64,000 nucleotides of DNA from Leptotrichia buccalis C-1013-b (GCF_000023905.1 NC_013192.1:1178001-1242000), one strand, 5' to 3'; positions 25,405-35,558 are shown, counted from the first letter of the stretch. Translations and numbers: made by a program. Notes: generated from the letters alone by a model not told the origin.

Positions 25405-26475
25405 ATGAATAATAATGACAAAGATGTTGAAAAAGAGAAAGAAAAAGATATCGGAAATAAAAAGAATGTAGAAAATGAAAATCTTGTAATGTATGTAGAC
25501 AAATTTTTGTATTATGAAGAGGTTATTCTTGGAAAAAGTTTTAATACAATCAGAGGCTATCGGCGGGATTTACTGCAATTTATGGAATATCTGGATGAAT
25601 ATGAGAAAATTCATAATTTTGAGGAAATCGAAATGATGACTTTCAGATCGTTTATTGCATATTTAAATTCTCCAAAAAGATTAATGGAAAATGATAAAAA
25701 TAAAACTGAAAATTCTGAAAATTTAAAAAGTATTAAAAATCTAAAAAAATGTAAAAAAAAGGCAAAACCAAAACCTGTATCTAGAAGAAGCATAAACAGA
25801 AAAATTTCAGCACTTCGGACATTTTTTAAATATCTTCAGGAAATAAACGTAATTGAAACGAACAAAGCGTCTTATATAAGTATGCCGAAATTTGAAAAGG
25901 AATTACCAAATGTACTGAATCGGGATGATTTAAACAAATTAAGACATGTCATAAACACAGAAAAAATTACTGGGATTCGGGACAGGCTGATTATTGAGCT
26001 GCTGTATTCGAGTGGACTTCGTTCGATAGAACTTATTAATTTAAGTGAATTTATGATTGATATTGAAGAGCGGGAAATTCGGGTTATTGGAAAAGGTGAG
26101 AAAGAAAGAGTTACTTTTTTTAGTGAAAATGCGAAAAAATGGCTTATAAAATATATTGATGAAAAGAAGAAGCAGTATGAAAATTATACTAGGGAAGTGC
26201 TTATTGTAAACAGTAAAGGGAAGAAATTAACGACACGTTCACTTAGAAGGCTTATTTCAGGACATGTGCATGAGGCTGGGATAGAAAAGGAAATAACGCC
26301 ACATGTGTTTAGGCATTCATTTGCAATGGAGCTTTTGAACAATGGTGTAGAAATTCAGTATTTACAGGAATTAATGGGGCATAGCAGTATTGCTGCGACA
26401 CAAGTTTATACTCACGTAAATAAGACTTTTTTGAAGGATATTTATATGAATGCACATTCATTGGCTAAGGAATAA
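25405..26475 (+). CDS. Xer-like tyrosine recombinase
   Basis: A 356-aa recombinase. The N-terminal SAM-like domain (about 28-160) contains a Lys-rich insert around residues 90-125 (KKCKKKAKPKP), longer than in typical XerC/D. The catalytic domain shows the first Arg in SSGLRSIELI, HVFRHSFA (H-x-x-R) and GHSSIAATQVYTH with the nucleophile Tyr. Xer recombinases resolve chromosome dimers at dif. It sits among housekeeping genes, not on an element. GGAG 8 nt before the ATG at 25405 decides the start over an ATG 7 codons earlier. Confidence 0.85.
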   Translation: MNNNDKDVEKEKEKDIGNKKNVENENLVMYVDKFLYYEEVILGKSFNTIRGYRRDLLQFMEYLDEYEKIHNFEEIEMMTFRSFIAYLNSPKRLMENDKNKTENSENLKSIKNLKKCKKKAKPKPVSRRSINRKISALRTFFKYLQEINVIETNKASYISMPKFEKELPNVLNRDDLNKLRHVINTEKITGIRDRLIIELLYSSGLRSIELINLSEFMIDIEEREIRVIGKGEKERVTFFSENAKKWLIKYIDEKKKQYENYTREVLIVNSKGKKLTTRSLRRLISGHVHEAGIEKEITPHVFRHSFAMELLNNGVEIQYLQELMGHSSIAATQVYTHVNKTFLKDIYMNAHSLAKE

Positions 26476-26514
26476 TTTTGAAAAATAAAAAAGAATGAAA
26501 AATAGGAGGAGATT

Positions 26515-27636
26515 TTGATTATAAAAAAATGTAGTGGCTGTGGAATTGAGCTGCAGTTTGAGGATAAAAATAAGGAGGGGTATGTACCTGAGGAGAAGTT
26601 TATAACGCAGGATAATTTGCTTTGTCAGAGATGTTTTAAAATCAAGAATTATGGGGAAAATCTTGTGAATAATTTTAGTAAGGAAGATTATCTGAAGGAA
26701 GTAAATGAAAGTGTGAAAAAATCGGATATAATATTGCCAATTTTTGATATTATTGACTTTGAAGGTTCGTTTACTGAGGAAATTCTGGATTATTTGCGGG
26801 ATTATAGATCAATAATTCTGATTAATAAAATTGACTTGCTACCTGACTTTATACATCCGACTGAAATTTCAAACTGGGTAAAGGACAGGCTTGCCGAAGA
26901 GGACATTGTGCCTGATGATATTGCTTTTATCAGTGCAAAAAATAGATATGGAGTGAATGGAATAATCAGAAAAATTAAAAATATTTTTCAAAATAAAAAG
27001 GTGAAGGCTACTGTGCTTGGAGTTTCAAACGTTGGAAAATCGTCAGTTATAAACTTGCTTTTAGGAAATAACAAGATAACAACTTCAAAATATTCTGGAA
27101 CAACTTTAAAATCAATTAATAACAGGATTCCAAACAGTGAAATTACGATAATTGATACGCCTGGACTTATTCCAGATGGAAGGATTTCTGATTTAATCAG
27201 CGTGGAAAATGGGTTAAAACTTGTGCCAGCTGGAGAAATTTCACGAAAAACATTTAAACTTGAAGAAAATCAGGTATTTATGTTTGATGTTTTCTGCAGA
27301 TTTAAAATATTGGAAAATGAGCTTTTGAAAAGCGGAAGTAAGCCTATTTTTTCCGCATATGCTTCAAAAAGTGTAAAATTCCATGTGGCTCGTGAGGAAA
27401 GAGTGGAAACCTTGTTAAGTGGAAGTTTTTTTGAAATTTTAGAAGGAAGTGAGAAAAAGAAATATTTTCAAAATGAATTTGTAACTCACGAAGTGGAAAT
27501 AGAGGAAAATGAAGAGCTTGTAATTGCAGGGCTGGGATGGATTAATGTTAAAAGAGGACCTTTGAAGATACAGCTGGAAGTTCCTGAAAAAGTGAAAGTA
27601 GTTATAAGACCGTCGATTTTTAGAAATAAGAAATAA
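26515..27636 (+). CDS. yqeH: Ribosome biogenesis GTPase YqeH
   Basis: A 373-aa circularly permuted GTPase. An N-terminal Cys4 zinc finger (CSGCG at 6-10 and CQRCF near 38) is followed by G4 NKID, then G1 GVSNVGKSS and G3 DTPG, which is the permuted order. YqeH is needed for 30S assembly. The start is TTG with a strong AGGAGGAG site. Confidence 0.92.
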   Translation: MIIKKCSGCGIELQFEDKNKEGYVPEEKFITQDNLLCQRCFKIKNYGENLVNNFSKEDYLKEVNESVKKSDIILPIFDIIDFEGSFTEEILDYLRDYRSIILINKIDLLPDFIHPTEISNWVKDRLAEEDIVPDDIAFISAKNRYGVNGIIRKIKNIFQNKKVKATVLGVSNVGKSSVINLLLGNNKITTSKYSGTTLKSINNRIPNSEITIIDTPGLIPDGRISDLISVENGLKLVPAGEISRKTFKLEENQVFMFDVFCRFKILENELLKSGSKPIFSAYASKSVKFHVAREERVETLLSGSFFEILEGSEKKKYFQNEFVTHEVEIEENEELVIAGLGWINVKRGPLKIQLEVPEKVKVVIRPSIFRNKK

Positions 27637-27684
27637 ATTTTTAGGAAGGAGACCATAATTTATATAAATTTTATGGAAAAATAA

Positions 27685-28125
27685 ATGGCTTTTGATAATG
27701 AAAATTATTATATGGATAGTAAAAAAAGAATAACTAGAAAAATTATTATGCGTGGGATAACATTTCTTATAGTAACATGTATTGCGATATTTAATGTAGT
27801 TATTTTATTTTCAAGAAAAGTGGACAAGTTAATAAGTGCTGATATCCAAGTAGAAACTGTAAAATTACAGAATGCAGTAAAGAAATTTAATGAAAAAACT
27901 GGTTCAAATCCGAAATTGGCAGGGCTTGAAGATGAATTGCAAAACGTAAAAAGTGCAGATGGAAAAAACAATTTTGGAACATTCTATGGATCTGATAAAA
28001 TATATGAAATTCCTGAAAGTATAAAAAATGGAAGGGAAAGAAGTAACAAAATTGTAACGAAAAAGGATGGAAAAGGTGGATGGGTTTACGATGAATTAAA
28101 AGGAAAAGTTTCACCGAATATTTAA
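27685..28125 (+). CDS. Membrane-anchored pseudopilin-like protein
   Basis: A 146-aa protein with one membrane segment at about 24-44 (GITFLIVTCIAIFNVVILF). The outer domain begins with a long helix (VKLQNAVKKFNEKTG) and ends KGGWVYDELKGKVSPNI, which resembles the C-terminal end of type II secretion pseudopilins. No prepilin peptidase site is evident before the membrane segment, so it may be anchored and not processed. No other secretion genes adjoin it. Confidence 0.55.
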   Translation: MAFDNENYYMDSKKRITRKIIMRGITFLIVTCIAIFNVVILFSRKVDKLISADIQVETVKLQNAVKKFNEKTGSNPKLAGLEDELQNVKSADGKNNFGTFYGSDKIYEIPESIKNGRERSNKIVTKKDGKGGWVYDELKGKVSPNI

Positions 28126-28190
28126 AATTAAAAAAAATAAAATGGGGGAGTTATAGGAAAAACTCAATTAGAAAGAAGAATTATTAAAAA

Positions 28191-28964
28191 ATGAAATTTT
28201 CAAGTTTGGGAAGCGGGAGCAGCGGAAATTCCAGCTATATTGAGATGGGAAATAAGAAATTTCTTATAGATGCAGGATTTAGTGGAAAAAAAATTGTAGA
28301 AAAATTAAATAACATTGGAAAAAGAATTGAAGATATAAAAGGAATATTTGTAACTCACGAACATTCTGATCATATTCAGGGACTAGGAGTTATTTCACGA
28401 AAATATGATATTCCAATTTATCTTCATGAGGTAACTTATAATGTAATTAAGGATAAAATTGGGAAAATTGACAAAAAAAATCTAAATTTTATAAGAAATG
28501 ATAAAATTAAAATTGAAAATTGTGTTATAAATAATTTTGAAGTAATGCACGATGCCAAAAAATGTTTAGGATACACTTTTGAATATGAAGGGAAAAAGTT
28601 GTCCTATGCAAGCGATGTGGGCTGTGTGAACAATATTATTAAGGAAAATTTGAAAAATAGCGATGTAATCGTGCTTGAAAGCAATTATGACTATAATATG
28701 CTGATGGAAGGGCCTTATCACTGGGAACTGAAAAATCGCGTGAAAGGCAGAAATGGGCATCTTTCCAATGCAGAAGCATCAAAATTAATCGCGCAAGTTC
28801 TGAATGAAAAATTGAAAAAAATTTATCTAATGCACATAAGCAAGGATAATAACACGCCTGAACTAGCATATAATTCACTTTATGGGATTTTGGAACGTGA
28901 AAATAAAAGTCATTTGGAAATTGAAATTATTAATGAAAATGGAACAGAAATTTACAAAATATAA
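28191..28964 (+). CDS. WalJ/YycJ-like metallo-beta-lactamase-fold hydrolase
   Basis: A 257-aa protein opening with SSLGSGSSGNSSYIE, typical of the YycJ family. The metal site is THEHSDHIQG (HxHxDH), followed by EVMHDA and ASDVG ligands and HLSN. YycJ/WalJ proteins are 5'-3' exonuclease-like and help coordinate cell division and repair in Firmicutes. It is followed 16 nt later by the UDG-like gene. Confidence 0.85.
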   Translation: MKFSSLGSGSSGNSSYIEMGNKKFLIDAGFSGKKIVEKLNNIGKRIEDIKGIFVTHEHSDHIQGLGVISRKYDIPIYLHEVTYNVIKDKIGKIDKKNLNFIRNDKIKIENCVINNFEVMHDAKKCLGYTFEYEGKKLSYASDVGCVNNIIKENLKNSDVIVLESNYDYNMLMEGPYHWELKNRVKGRNGHLSNAEASKLIAQVLNEKLKKIYLMHISKDNNTPELAYNSLYGILERENKSHLEIEIINENGTEIYKI

Positions 28965-28979
28965 AGTAAAGGAAAAATT

Positions 28980-29513
28980 ATGTGGGATGACCTGAAATTA
29001 GAAATTGATATGTGTGCAAAATGTGTTTTGGAAAAAGTACGCATTAAGCCAATAATTGGTGAAGGAAATAAAAATGCGGATATTTTATTCGTTTTAGACA
29101 GCGTAAGTGAAGAAGAAGACAATAAACAAAAATTACTTGCTGATAAAAATAGTGAATATTTTAAAAAATTTCTAGAATATTCAAAGATAGATATAGAAAA
29201 ATGCTATTTTACAACACTTACAAAATGCAGTCCACACGGCAATTTAATTGACGAAGACAGTATTTTAAGATGCCACGAATTTTTAATAGCGCAAATTGCC
29301 CTAATTAATCCTAAATATATTGTTACAGTCGGAGAAAGGGCAACAAGATTTTTTTTACAGAATATGATAAAAGAAGATATAAGAAATCTGGTTGGACAAA
29401 TGTATGACTTTTATGGAGAAATTAAAATTGTTCCAATTTACGATATTTCATATTTATTCAAAGCGACGGATAAGGAAAAATGGAAATTAATAAAAATTTT
29501 GGAAAAATTATAA
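28980..29513 (+). CDS. Family 4 uracil-DNA glycosylase-like protein, motifs altered
   Basis: A 177-aa protein with the fold signature of family 4/5 UDGs. Four Cys probably hold an Fe-S cluster (CAKC at 12-15, then TKCSPHG and ILRCHEF), and KYIVTVGERAT matches the conserved core. The expected active-site motif GEAPG is FVLDSVSEEED here, and the second motif (HPSP-like) reads YDISYLFKA. It may be inactive on uracil or have another role. It ends 24 nt before ychF. Confidence 0.7.
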   Translation: MWDDLKLEIDMCAKCVLEKVRIKPIIGEGNKNADILFVLDSVSEEEDNKQKLLADKNSEYFKKFLEYSKIDIEKCYFTTLTKCSPHGNLIDEDSILRCHEFLIAQIALINPKYIVTVGERATRFFLQNMIKEDIRNLVGQMYDFYGEIKIVPIYDISYLFKATDKEKWKLIKILEKL

Positions 29514-29537
29514 AAGAAGAAAGGAAATAAAAAAAGA

Positions 29538-30641
29538 ATGATAGGAATAGGAATTGTAGGATTACCAAACGTGGGAAAATCAACATTATTTAACGCAATA
29601 ACAAAAACGCAGAATGCAGAAGCGGCAAATTATCCATTTGCAACAATTGAACCAAATGTGGGGCTTGTAAGTGTTCCTGATTTACGTCTAAAGGATTTGG
29701 AAAAAATAGTTAATCCAGAAAGAACAGTTGGAGCGACAGTTGAGTTTGTGGACATTGCAGGACTTGTAAAAGGTGCATCAAAAGGTGAAGGGCTAGGAAA
29801 CCAGTTTTTGTCAAACATTAGAAATACAGCTGCAATTTGTCAAGTTGTAAGATGTTTTGATGATGATAATATTATTCACGTGGAAGGAAGCGTTGATCCT
29901 ATAAGAGATATTGAAACAATTAATGCAGAATTGATTTTTGCTGATTTAGACACGGTTGAAAGGGCAATTCAGAAAAATCAGAAGCTGGCTCGTGGAGGAA
30001 ACGCAGAAGGGAAAGAATTAGTTGCAGTTCTTGAAAGATGTAAAGTTCATCTGGAAGAATTTAAGTTATTAAAAACATTGGAATTTACACAAAGAGAAGA
30101 AGAATTAATAAAAGTTTATCAATTTTTGACAGTAAAACCAATGATGTTTGCCGCAAATATTTCGGAAGAAGACTTGACGGCTGGAATTGAAAATGATTAC
30201 GTAAAAAAAGTGCGTGAATTTGCAAAACAGTATGACAGTGAAGTAGTAACTTTTTCAGCAAAAGTAGAAGCAGAATTAATTGAAATAGAAGATGAAGAAG
30301 AAAGACAAATGTTCATTGACGAATTAGGAATAAAAGAACCAAGCCTAAACAGACTAATTAGAGCAGGATTCAAATTGTTAGGATTAATCACATATTTTAC
30401 AGCTGGAGTAAAAGAAGTAAGAGCATGGACAATAAAACAAGGAACAAATGCCCAAAAATCTGCCAGTGAAATTCACACGGACATTGAAAAAGGATTTATC
30501 AGAGCCGAAGTAGTATCTTTCGACAAATTTATCGAATTAAATGGATGGAACGGTGCAAAAGAAAAAGGTGCAATGAGATTGGAAGGGAAAGAGTACATTG
30601 TGCAAGATGGGGATGTAATGTTCTTCAGATTTAATGTCTAA
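29538..30641 (+). CDS. ychF: Redox-regulated ATPase YchF
   Basis: A 367-aa Obg-family P-loop protein: [12 protein letters not shown] at the N-terminus, [20 protein letters not shown] as G3 region, a coiled-coil-like helical insert, and a C-terminal TGS domain ending [13 protein letters not shown]. YchF hydrolyses ATP rather than GTP and associates with ribosomes. Confidence 0.95.
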   Translation: MIGIGIVGLPNVGKSTLFNAITKTQNAEAANYPFATIEPNVGLVSVPDLRLKDLEKIVNPERTVGATVEFVDIAGLVKGASKGEGLGNQFLSNIRNTAAICQVVRCFDDDNIIHVEGSVDPIRDIETINAELIFADLDTVERAIQKNQKLARGGNAEGKELVAVLERCKVHLEEFKLLKTLEFTQREEELIKVYQFLTVKPMMFAANISEEDLTAGIENDYVKKVREFAKQYDSEVVTFSAKVEAELIEIEDEEERQMFIDELGIKEPSLNRLIRAGFKLLGLITYFTAGVKEVRAWTIKQGTNAQKSASEIHTDIEKGFIRAEVVSFDKFIELNGWNGAKEKGAMRLEGKEYIVQDGDVMFFRFNV

Positions 30642-30655
30642 ATAAATTTTTATTT

Positions 30656-30691
30656 AATAATCATTGTTGTAAAAAACAGTGATTATTTTTT
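30656..30691 (+). terminator. Terminator of the yqeH-ychF gene set
   Basis: A stem of about 13 bp (AATAATCATTGTT with AACAGTGATTATT) is followed by TTTTT. Confidence 0.75.
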
Positions 30692-30702
30692 TAAAATTAT
30701 TA

Positions 30703-30731
30703 TTGAAATTTGATTAAAAATATTGTATAAT
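30703..30731 (+). promoter_or_regulatory. Promoter of the VgrG-like gene
   Basis: TTGAAA (30703-30708), 17 nt, TATAAT (30726-30731). Confidence 0.7.
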
Positions 30732-30783
30732 GAAATATATATTAATATTTAATTAATAAAAGGAAATAATTGAGGTGGTAAAA

Positions 30784-32320
30784 ATGAGTAAAGATGTAAA
30801 TATTGAAAATATGTACGAAGGGAAAAATATTGGAATTGTACTGGATAAGACAAATCTGGATAATTTTGTGATTCGGGAATTTGTGTTAAATGAAAATATG
30901 AATGAACATCAGAAATTAGAGATGCAATTGGAGATGGATGATGAGCAAAGGAAGAATTTGGAAAGGGTTATTCAGAAGGAAGATGTCGAGATTCAGGTTG
31001 AACTTGAGAAGGCTGGGGAAAATGTTGGGAAAAGACGGATTTTTAGTGGAATTGTTGATTATTTTGAGATACTGGATTATGGGAGTTATGGGTGCAGGAT
31101 TTTGATGAGAGCGTTTTCTAAGAGTGTGCTTTTTGACAGGAAAAATGAGAAGAAGTATCGGGTTTTTCAGGATAGGAATTTAATGTTTTCAGATATAATT
31201 GATGAGATTAATAAGGATTATGCTGATAAAAAGTTGGAAATAAAGTATTCTGATATTGCGAAAAAGCAGATAGGTAGTCTTATTGTCCAGTTTGATGAGA
31301 CAGATTGGGAATTTTTAGTAAGACTTGCAAGTCAATTAAAAACTGGGATGTTTGTAATTGAACAGGGGATAATATTGTTTGGAATGCTGGAAATGGGGAG
31401 AAATTAAGAAGGAAAATAAATATTTTTCAGATTATTCGCTTGTGAGAGATTATAAAAATCTATATTATAAAGTGCAGTCAAATAAAGTAATAAATTTGGG
31501 AGATGCTGTTTCCATTTCTGAAAACGCTGTAGAAAATGAAGGAAATGATAAAGATTCTAGTGGGAATAAAGGTAATTTTTCTGTATTAAAAACTAGGGTA
31601 TTTTTGAAGGATTTTATTTTGAAAAGTGAATTTTTGGCAACGGATATGAGCAATTATCATATATTCAAGAAGTATAATGAAAAAATTAAAGGGTGTAGGA
31701 TTGAAGCTAATGTTGAGCGGGTGTTTGAAGATGGTGGAATTGCGAAAATGGAAGTCAAGTTTGGAGAGGGGCTGAAAAAAATTGTTCAGGAAAGAAGCAA
31801 TGATGAAAGTAATGATAAAGCGTACGATGATTATGGAATAAAAAGATTTCCATTAAGTTATCAGACTTTTTATTCGCAGACAAATACTGGATTTTTCTGC
31901 ACTCCCGAAGTAAATGATACTGTGGAAGTTTATTTTCCAAATGAAGATGAGCGATTTGCAAAAGTGTCGTGGGCAATAAACAATAAAGGAAATGGAAGAT
32001 TTAGCGATTATACAAAAAGAAATTTTCAGGTTAATCAGAGTGATTTTAATTTTAGTTTGAATTTGAACAGTTTTGAAGTGAAAACGGCTGAAAAATATAG
32101 TGTGGAATCGCCAAATATAGTTGAAAATGCAGATAATTTTGTAAATAAGGCGAATCAGAATATGATAGTGGCTTCGAATAATTATTTAGGTATAGAGTCA
32201 ATCGGGGATGCTGATTTTTATGGCTCTAAAATAAATATTATTGGGAAAGAGAAGGAAATAACAATGGAATCATTAAGTTCAGATGTAAGAATTAAAGGGA
32301 AAAAAGTTCATAGCAATTAA
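30784..32320 (+). pseudogene. VgrG-like contractile-injection spike protein, frameshifted
   Basis: Two overlapping ORFs (30784-31407 and 31379-32320) make one protein of about 511 aa if a base is removed from the GGGG run near 31395. Then FGMLEMG runs on into EIKKENKYFSDYSL. The first part resembles the gp27/GPD-like hub of VgrG (RIFSGIVDYFEI, FDETDWEFLVRLASQL). The second has the OB-like section RFPLSYQTFYSQ and TGFFCTPEVNDTVEVYFPNEDE, then repeats leading to a spike tip. GAGGTGG precedes the ATG at 30784. It could be a true lesion, phase variation or a sequencing error. Confidence 0.75.
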
Positions 32321-32437
32321 TAGACCTATTTGATAGCCATACAAACTTAGAATTTAATAAAATAAATATCTAAAGCAAGGGGTCTTGACCCCTTGTAGAG
32401 ATAAAAAAAACTTAGGTTATCGAACATATCTAATAAT
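32318..32437. repeat. Dispersed repeat family 2, copy 1 (about 120 bp)
   Basis: This is nearly identical to the reverse complement of 63347-63467. At its centre is a perfect palindrome, CAAGGGGTCTTGACCCCTTG, so each copy can form a strong hairpin. Confidence 0.8.
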
Positions 32438-32441
32438 AAAA

Positions 32442-32491
32442 AATACAGGAGAATAATAAGGTTAGTTAAAACTTAGTGTTCTTCCTGTATT
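32442..32491. terminator. Terminator between convergent genes
   Basis: AATACAGGA (32442-32450) pairs with TCCTGTATT (32483-32491), with A and T runs outside both arms. It can serve both the VgrG-like gene and the K+ channel gene. Confidence 0.65.
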
Positions 32492-32510
32492 AAAAAGATT
32501 TAAGTATAAT

Positions 32511-33293
32511 TTATTTTTTTCTTTTGTTTCTTATGAATTGTATAAAAGTTATAATTTCCTGTTTTTCTGTATCTGTATAGTTTTGGGAGTTTAAAACATA
32601 TTCATCTAAATCATCATCTGGAATTAAATCAGTTTGCCGATTTAAGAAATAACTTGTGATAGCTCCTGTAATCATACCAAAAGTTCCCATTCCAATGAGT
32701 ATCAGAAAAATAGCAATTATTCTTCCAATAAATGTATGCGGATAGACATCTCCATAGCCAACAGTAGTCGCAGTTACAAAAGCCCACCATAGACCATTAA
32801 AATAGGAGAGTTTTTCGACATAGGAAACTATTAGGGCAGATACTATGATTCCAAGTACAGCAAATATTAACAAATAAATAAGTCCATTTGCTCTCAAGAT
32901 TTTTTTTATTTTTTTGTAGAATTTTTTCACAGACAAATAAGCTTTTGTCAGCTTTAAATGTTTAAAAACTCTGGCTAAACGTCTAATCTTAAAAATTCTG
33001 AATAGCCTAAAAATAGAATAATACGGAATAATTGAGATTAAATCAGGAATATTGCTTTCAATAAAATCTAATTTATTTTCTGAATGTGTAAAACGTATAA
33101 AATAATCAACTGCAAAAATTAGATAAATTGACACGTCAATAAATTCCAGAATTGGATTATTAAAAATGCTAATATCACCATGTAAATCTAAAAGTGTAGT
33201 GACAAAGCTGTATAATGCCAAGAAAATAAAAATAACCTGATAACTTATTCGGAATCCTTTGTTTTTATGTAATTTTTCAATTTTCTTTTTCAT
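32511..33293 (-). CDS. Voltage-gated-type potassium channel
   Basis: A 260-aa membrane protein with about six membrane segments. The S4-like helix reads FRLFRIFKIRRLARVFKHLK, with Arg/Lys at regular intervals. The pore helix leads to the selectivity filter TVGYGD, followed by a final segment (IIAIFLILIGMGTFGMITGAI). The cytoplasmic tail is short. It is a Kv-type K+ channel in the inner membrane. It ends the minus-strand group udk, flavoenzyme, channel. Confidence 0.9.
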   Translation of the reverse strand: MKKKIEKLHKNKGFRISYQVIFIFLALYSFVTTLLDLHGDISIFNNPILEFIDVSIYLIFAVDYFIRFTHSENKLDFIESNIPDLISIIPYYSIFRLFRIFKIRRLARVFKHLKLTKAYLSVKKFYKKIKKILRANGLIYLLIFAVLGIIVSALIVSYVEKLSYFNGLWWAFVTATTVGYGDVYPHTFIGRIIAIFLILIGMGTFGMITGAITSYFLNRQTDLIPDDDLDEYVLNSQNYTDTEKQEIITFIQFIRNKRKK

Positions 33294-33306
33294 AAAAACT
33301 CCTGTT

Positions 33307-34644
33307 TTATTTAATAACTTTTCTGTATGTTACTAATAACGGATTCCAAACACTTGCATTTGTTGGGGAATATGCAAAGTCAATTTCTATAAATTTTTCA
33401 ATAGGTGTTTCAAGAGCAATAACGATAGCCATTTGATCTACAAATTGTGCCACAGCTTCTTTTCCTACCATTGCTCCACCAAGAACAATTTTTCTATCTC
33501 TATCGTAAATAATTTCAGCACTTGCAGGAACAGAATCTTCAAAGCCAGAATTTTTATACATTGCTTTCATTGAAACTATATCAGCATTGTATCCTAATTG
33601 CAGAGCTTCTTTTAGAGAAAGTCCAGTTTGTGCTAGTTTTACATCATAGAATGAAGTTGCAAAAGAACGGATCAATCCTTTCCAGCTCACATCTTTTCCA
33701 GATAAGTGTTTTGCAAGGAACATTCCATGCTTGTTTGCTACATCTCCAAATGGAGCGTATAAATTTCTGCCAGTTTTGTAATATTTGTTAAAAATACAAT
33801 CTCCAATGGCATACACATCTTTAATATTTGTTTCAAATTTATCATTTACAGTAATCTTCCCAGAATCAGTTTTTAATTCTTTAGGCAGAAAATCAATATT
33901 TGGAGTAATTCCGATACTAAATAATGCAATATCAAAGTCTACAGTTTCGCCGTTATCTAGTTTTACTGATTTTGCAACATTATTTTCAGAAATTATTTCT
34001 GAAACGCCTGAATTTAGTTTTAATACCACATCATTTTTTTCTATTTCCTTATAAATTCTCTTTTTTAAGTTTTCAGAAACATTTGGAAAAATTTGATCAG
34101 CCTTTTCAATCAATGTAACATTTAATCCATTTTTTCTAAATGATTCAGCCATTTCCAGTCCAATAAATCCAGCTCCTACGACAACTGCGTTTTTTAATTT
34201 TGATTTATTTTCATTAAGAAAATCTTTTATTTCAAAGGCATGTTCTGCATGTGACAGTGTAAACACATTTTCTAAATCTTTTGAGTATCCAGCAATATTC
34301 GGCACAAACGATTTTGCTCCAACAGCAATTACCAGTTTGTCGTAAAAAATTATGCCGTTAATTTCATCGCCTTTTACAGTTACAGTTTTATTTTCAAAGT
34401 TGATTTCTGTAACTTCGTGATGAATTTTCACGTCAATTCCACGTTTTATAAAATCTTCAGGCGTTCCGTGCAGAACGTCACTTTTCTTCAATTCATCAGC
34501 AATGAAATAAGGTGTCGGACATCCAGCCCAAGCCACATAAGATGATTTTTCAAATAAAATAATTTCATCTTCAGGATTTGCCTTTTTATATTGAGTCGAA
34601 AACATCATTCCAGCTGCTCCGCCTCCAATTACAACTATTTTCAT
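33307..34644 (-). CDS. CoA-disulfide reductase-like FAD/NAD(P) oxidoreductase
   Basis: A 445-aa class III pyridine nucleotide-disulfide oxidoreductase. The FAD-binding GGGAAGM is at 7-13, the conserved single active Cys in YVAWAGCPTPYF (about C43), the NAD(P) site in VVGAGFIGLEMAESF, and the second FAD motif in YAIGDC. The single Cys and pattern fit CoA-disulfide or NADH oxidases; the WAGCPTPYF form favours CoA-disulfide reductase. There is no C-terminal rhodanese domain. It starts 13 nt upstream of the channel gene. Confidence 0.8.
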   Translation of the reverse strand: MKIVVIGGGAAGMMFSTQYKKANPEDEIILFEKSSYVAWAGCPTPYFIADELKKSDVLHGTPEDFIKRGIDVKIHHEVTEINFENKTVTVKGDEINGIIFYDKLVIAVGAKSFVPNIAGYSKDLENVFTLSHAEHAFEIKDFLNENKSKLKNAVVVGAGFIGLEMAESFRKNGLNVTLIEKADQIFPNVSENLKKRIYKEIEKNDVVLKLNSGVSEIISENNVAKSVKLDNGETVDFDIALFSIGITPNIDFLPKELKTDSGKITVNDKFETNIKDVYAIGDCIFNKYYKTGRNLYAPFGDVANKHGMFLAKHLSGKDVSWKGLIRSFATSFYDVKLAQTGLSLKEALQLGYNADIVSMKAMYKNSGFEDSVPASAEIIYDRDRKIVLGGAMVGKEAVAQFVDQMAIVIALETPIEKFIEIDFAYSPTNASVWNPLLVTYRKVIK

Positions 34645-34702
34645 AATATTTTTTCGTATGATAATTTATAAAATCATACACTCCTTTCATTTATGGTTGT
34701 TT

Positions 34703-35344
34703 TTATTTTTGGTTCATTTTGTTAAATAAATATCTAAGTCTGCTTGCCACCATATTTATACCAACTTTATTATCTTTTCCACGTGGAATTATAACATCGG
34801 CATACCTTTTAGAAGGCTCAACAAACTCCAGATGCATAGGTTTTACAGTATTTATATACTGATTTTTTATACTTTCAAAACTTCTTGCACGCTCGTTCAA
34901 ATCTCTTTCAATTCTTCTTAAAAGCCTTTCATCATCATCAGTATCAACAAAAATCTTTGTATCGAAAAGATTTCTAATTTTTGCAATTGCAAGCACCAAA
35001 ATTCCCTCAACAATAATTATGTTTGCAGGCTCGATATGCTGAGTTTCGTCAACTCTGTTATGAACCTGAAAATCATAAATAGGCTTTTCGATAGATTTTC
35101 CATCCTTCAATTCCAATATGTGCTTTTCAAGCAAGTCAAAGTCAATCGCATTTGGATGGTCATAATTCAAGGCAGTCCGTTCCTCATAAGTCAAGTGGTC
35201 ATTCGCTTTATAGTATGAATCCTGTTCAAGTAGAATTGAATGAATCCCCGTTTTTTCCAAATTTCTAATTATAGCCTGAGTTACGCTTGTCTTACCAGAA
35301 CCAGTACCTCCAGCAATTCCAACAATTATAGTTTGATAGCTCAT
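34703..35344 (-). CDS. udk: Uridine kinase
   Basis: A 213-aa kinase with P-loop GIAGGTGSGKTSV, YDHPNAIDFDLL and DDDERLLRRIERD. It phosphorylates uridine and cytidine in pyrimidine salvage. GGAG precedes the ATG. Confidence 0.94.
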   Translation of the reverse strand: MSYQTIIVGIAGGTGSGKTSVTQAIIRNLEKTGIHSILLEQDSYYKANDHLTYEERTALNYDHPNAIDFDLLEKHILELKDGKSIEKPIYDFQVHNRVDETQHIEPANIIIVEGILVLAIAKIRNLFDTKIFVDTDDDERLLRRIERDLNERARSFESIKNQYINTVKPMHLEFVEPSKRYADVIIPRGKDNKVGINMVASRLRYLFNKMNQK

Positions 35345-35501
35345 AAAAATTTCTCCTTTCTGAAATAGATAATTATTTATTTTTTTATTTTAAGAATATT
35401 ATGAACTCTGAATTTCAAATAATTTTATCATTTTTTCCCTTTATTTACAATATATATATTTTTATAAAATTTATCTGTTTTTAAAAATTATTAAAAAATA
35501 T

Positions 35502-35530
35502 TTGAAAAAAATTTAATTATATGATAAAAT
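35502..35530 (+). promoter_or_regulatory. Promoter upstream of 35559
   Basis: TTGAAA (35502-35507), 17 nt, TAAAAT (35525-35530), about 29 nt before the start. Confidence 0.6.
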
Positions 35531-35558
35531 TAAAATATAATTAAATATTGGAGGGGTT

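Noticed and set aside
32318-32437. Palindromic CAAGGGG repeat as a CRISPR repeat
   Set aside because: Copies are 31 kb apart and inverted, with no spacer periodicity.
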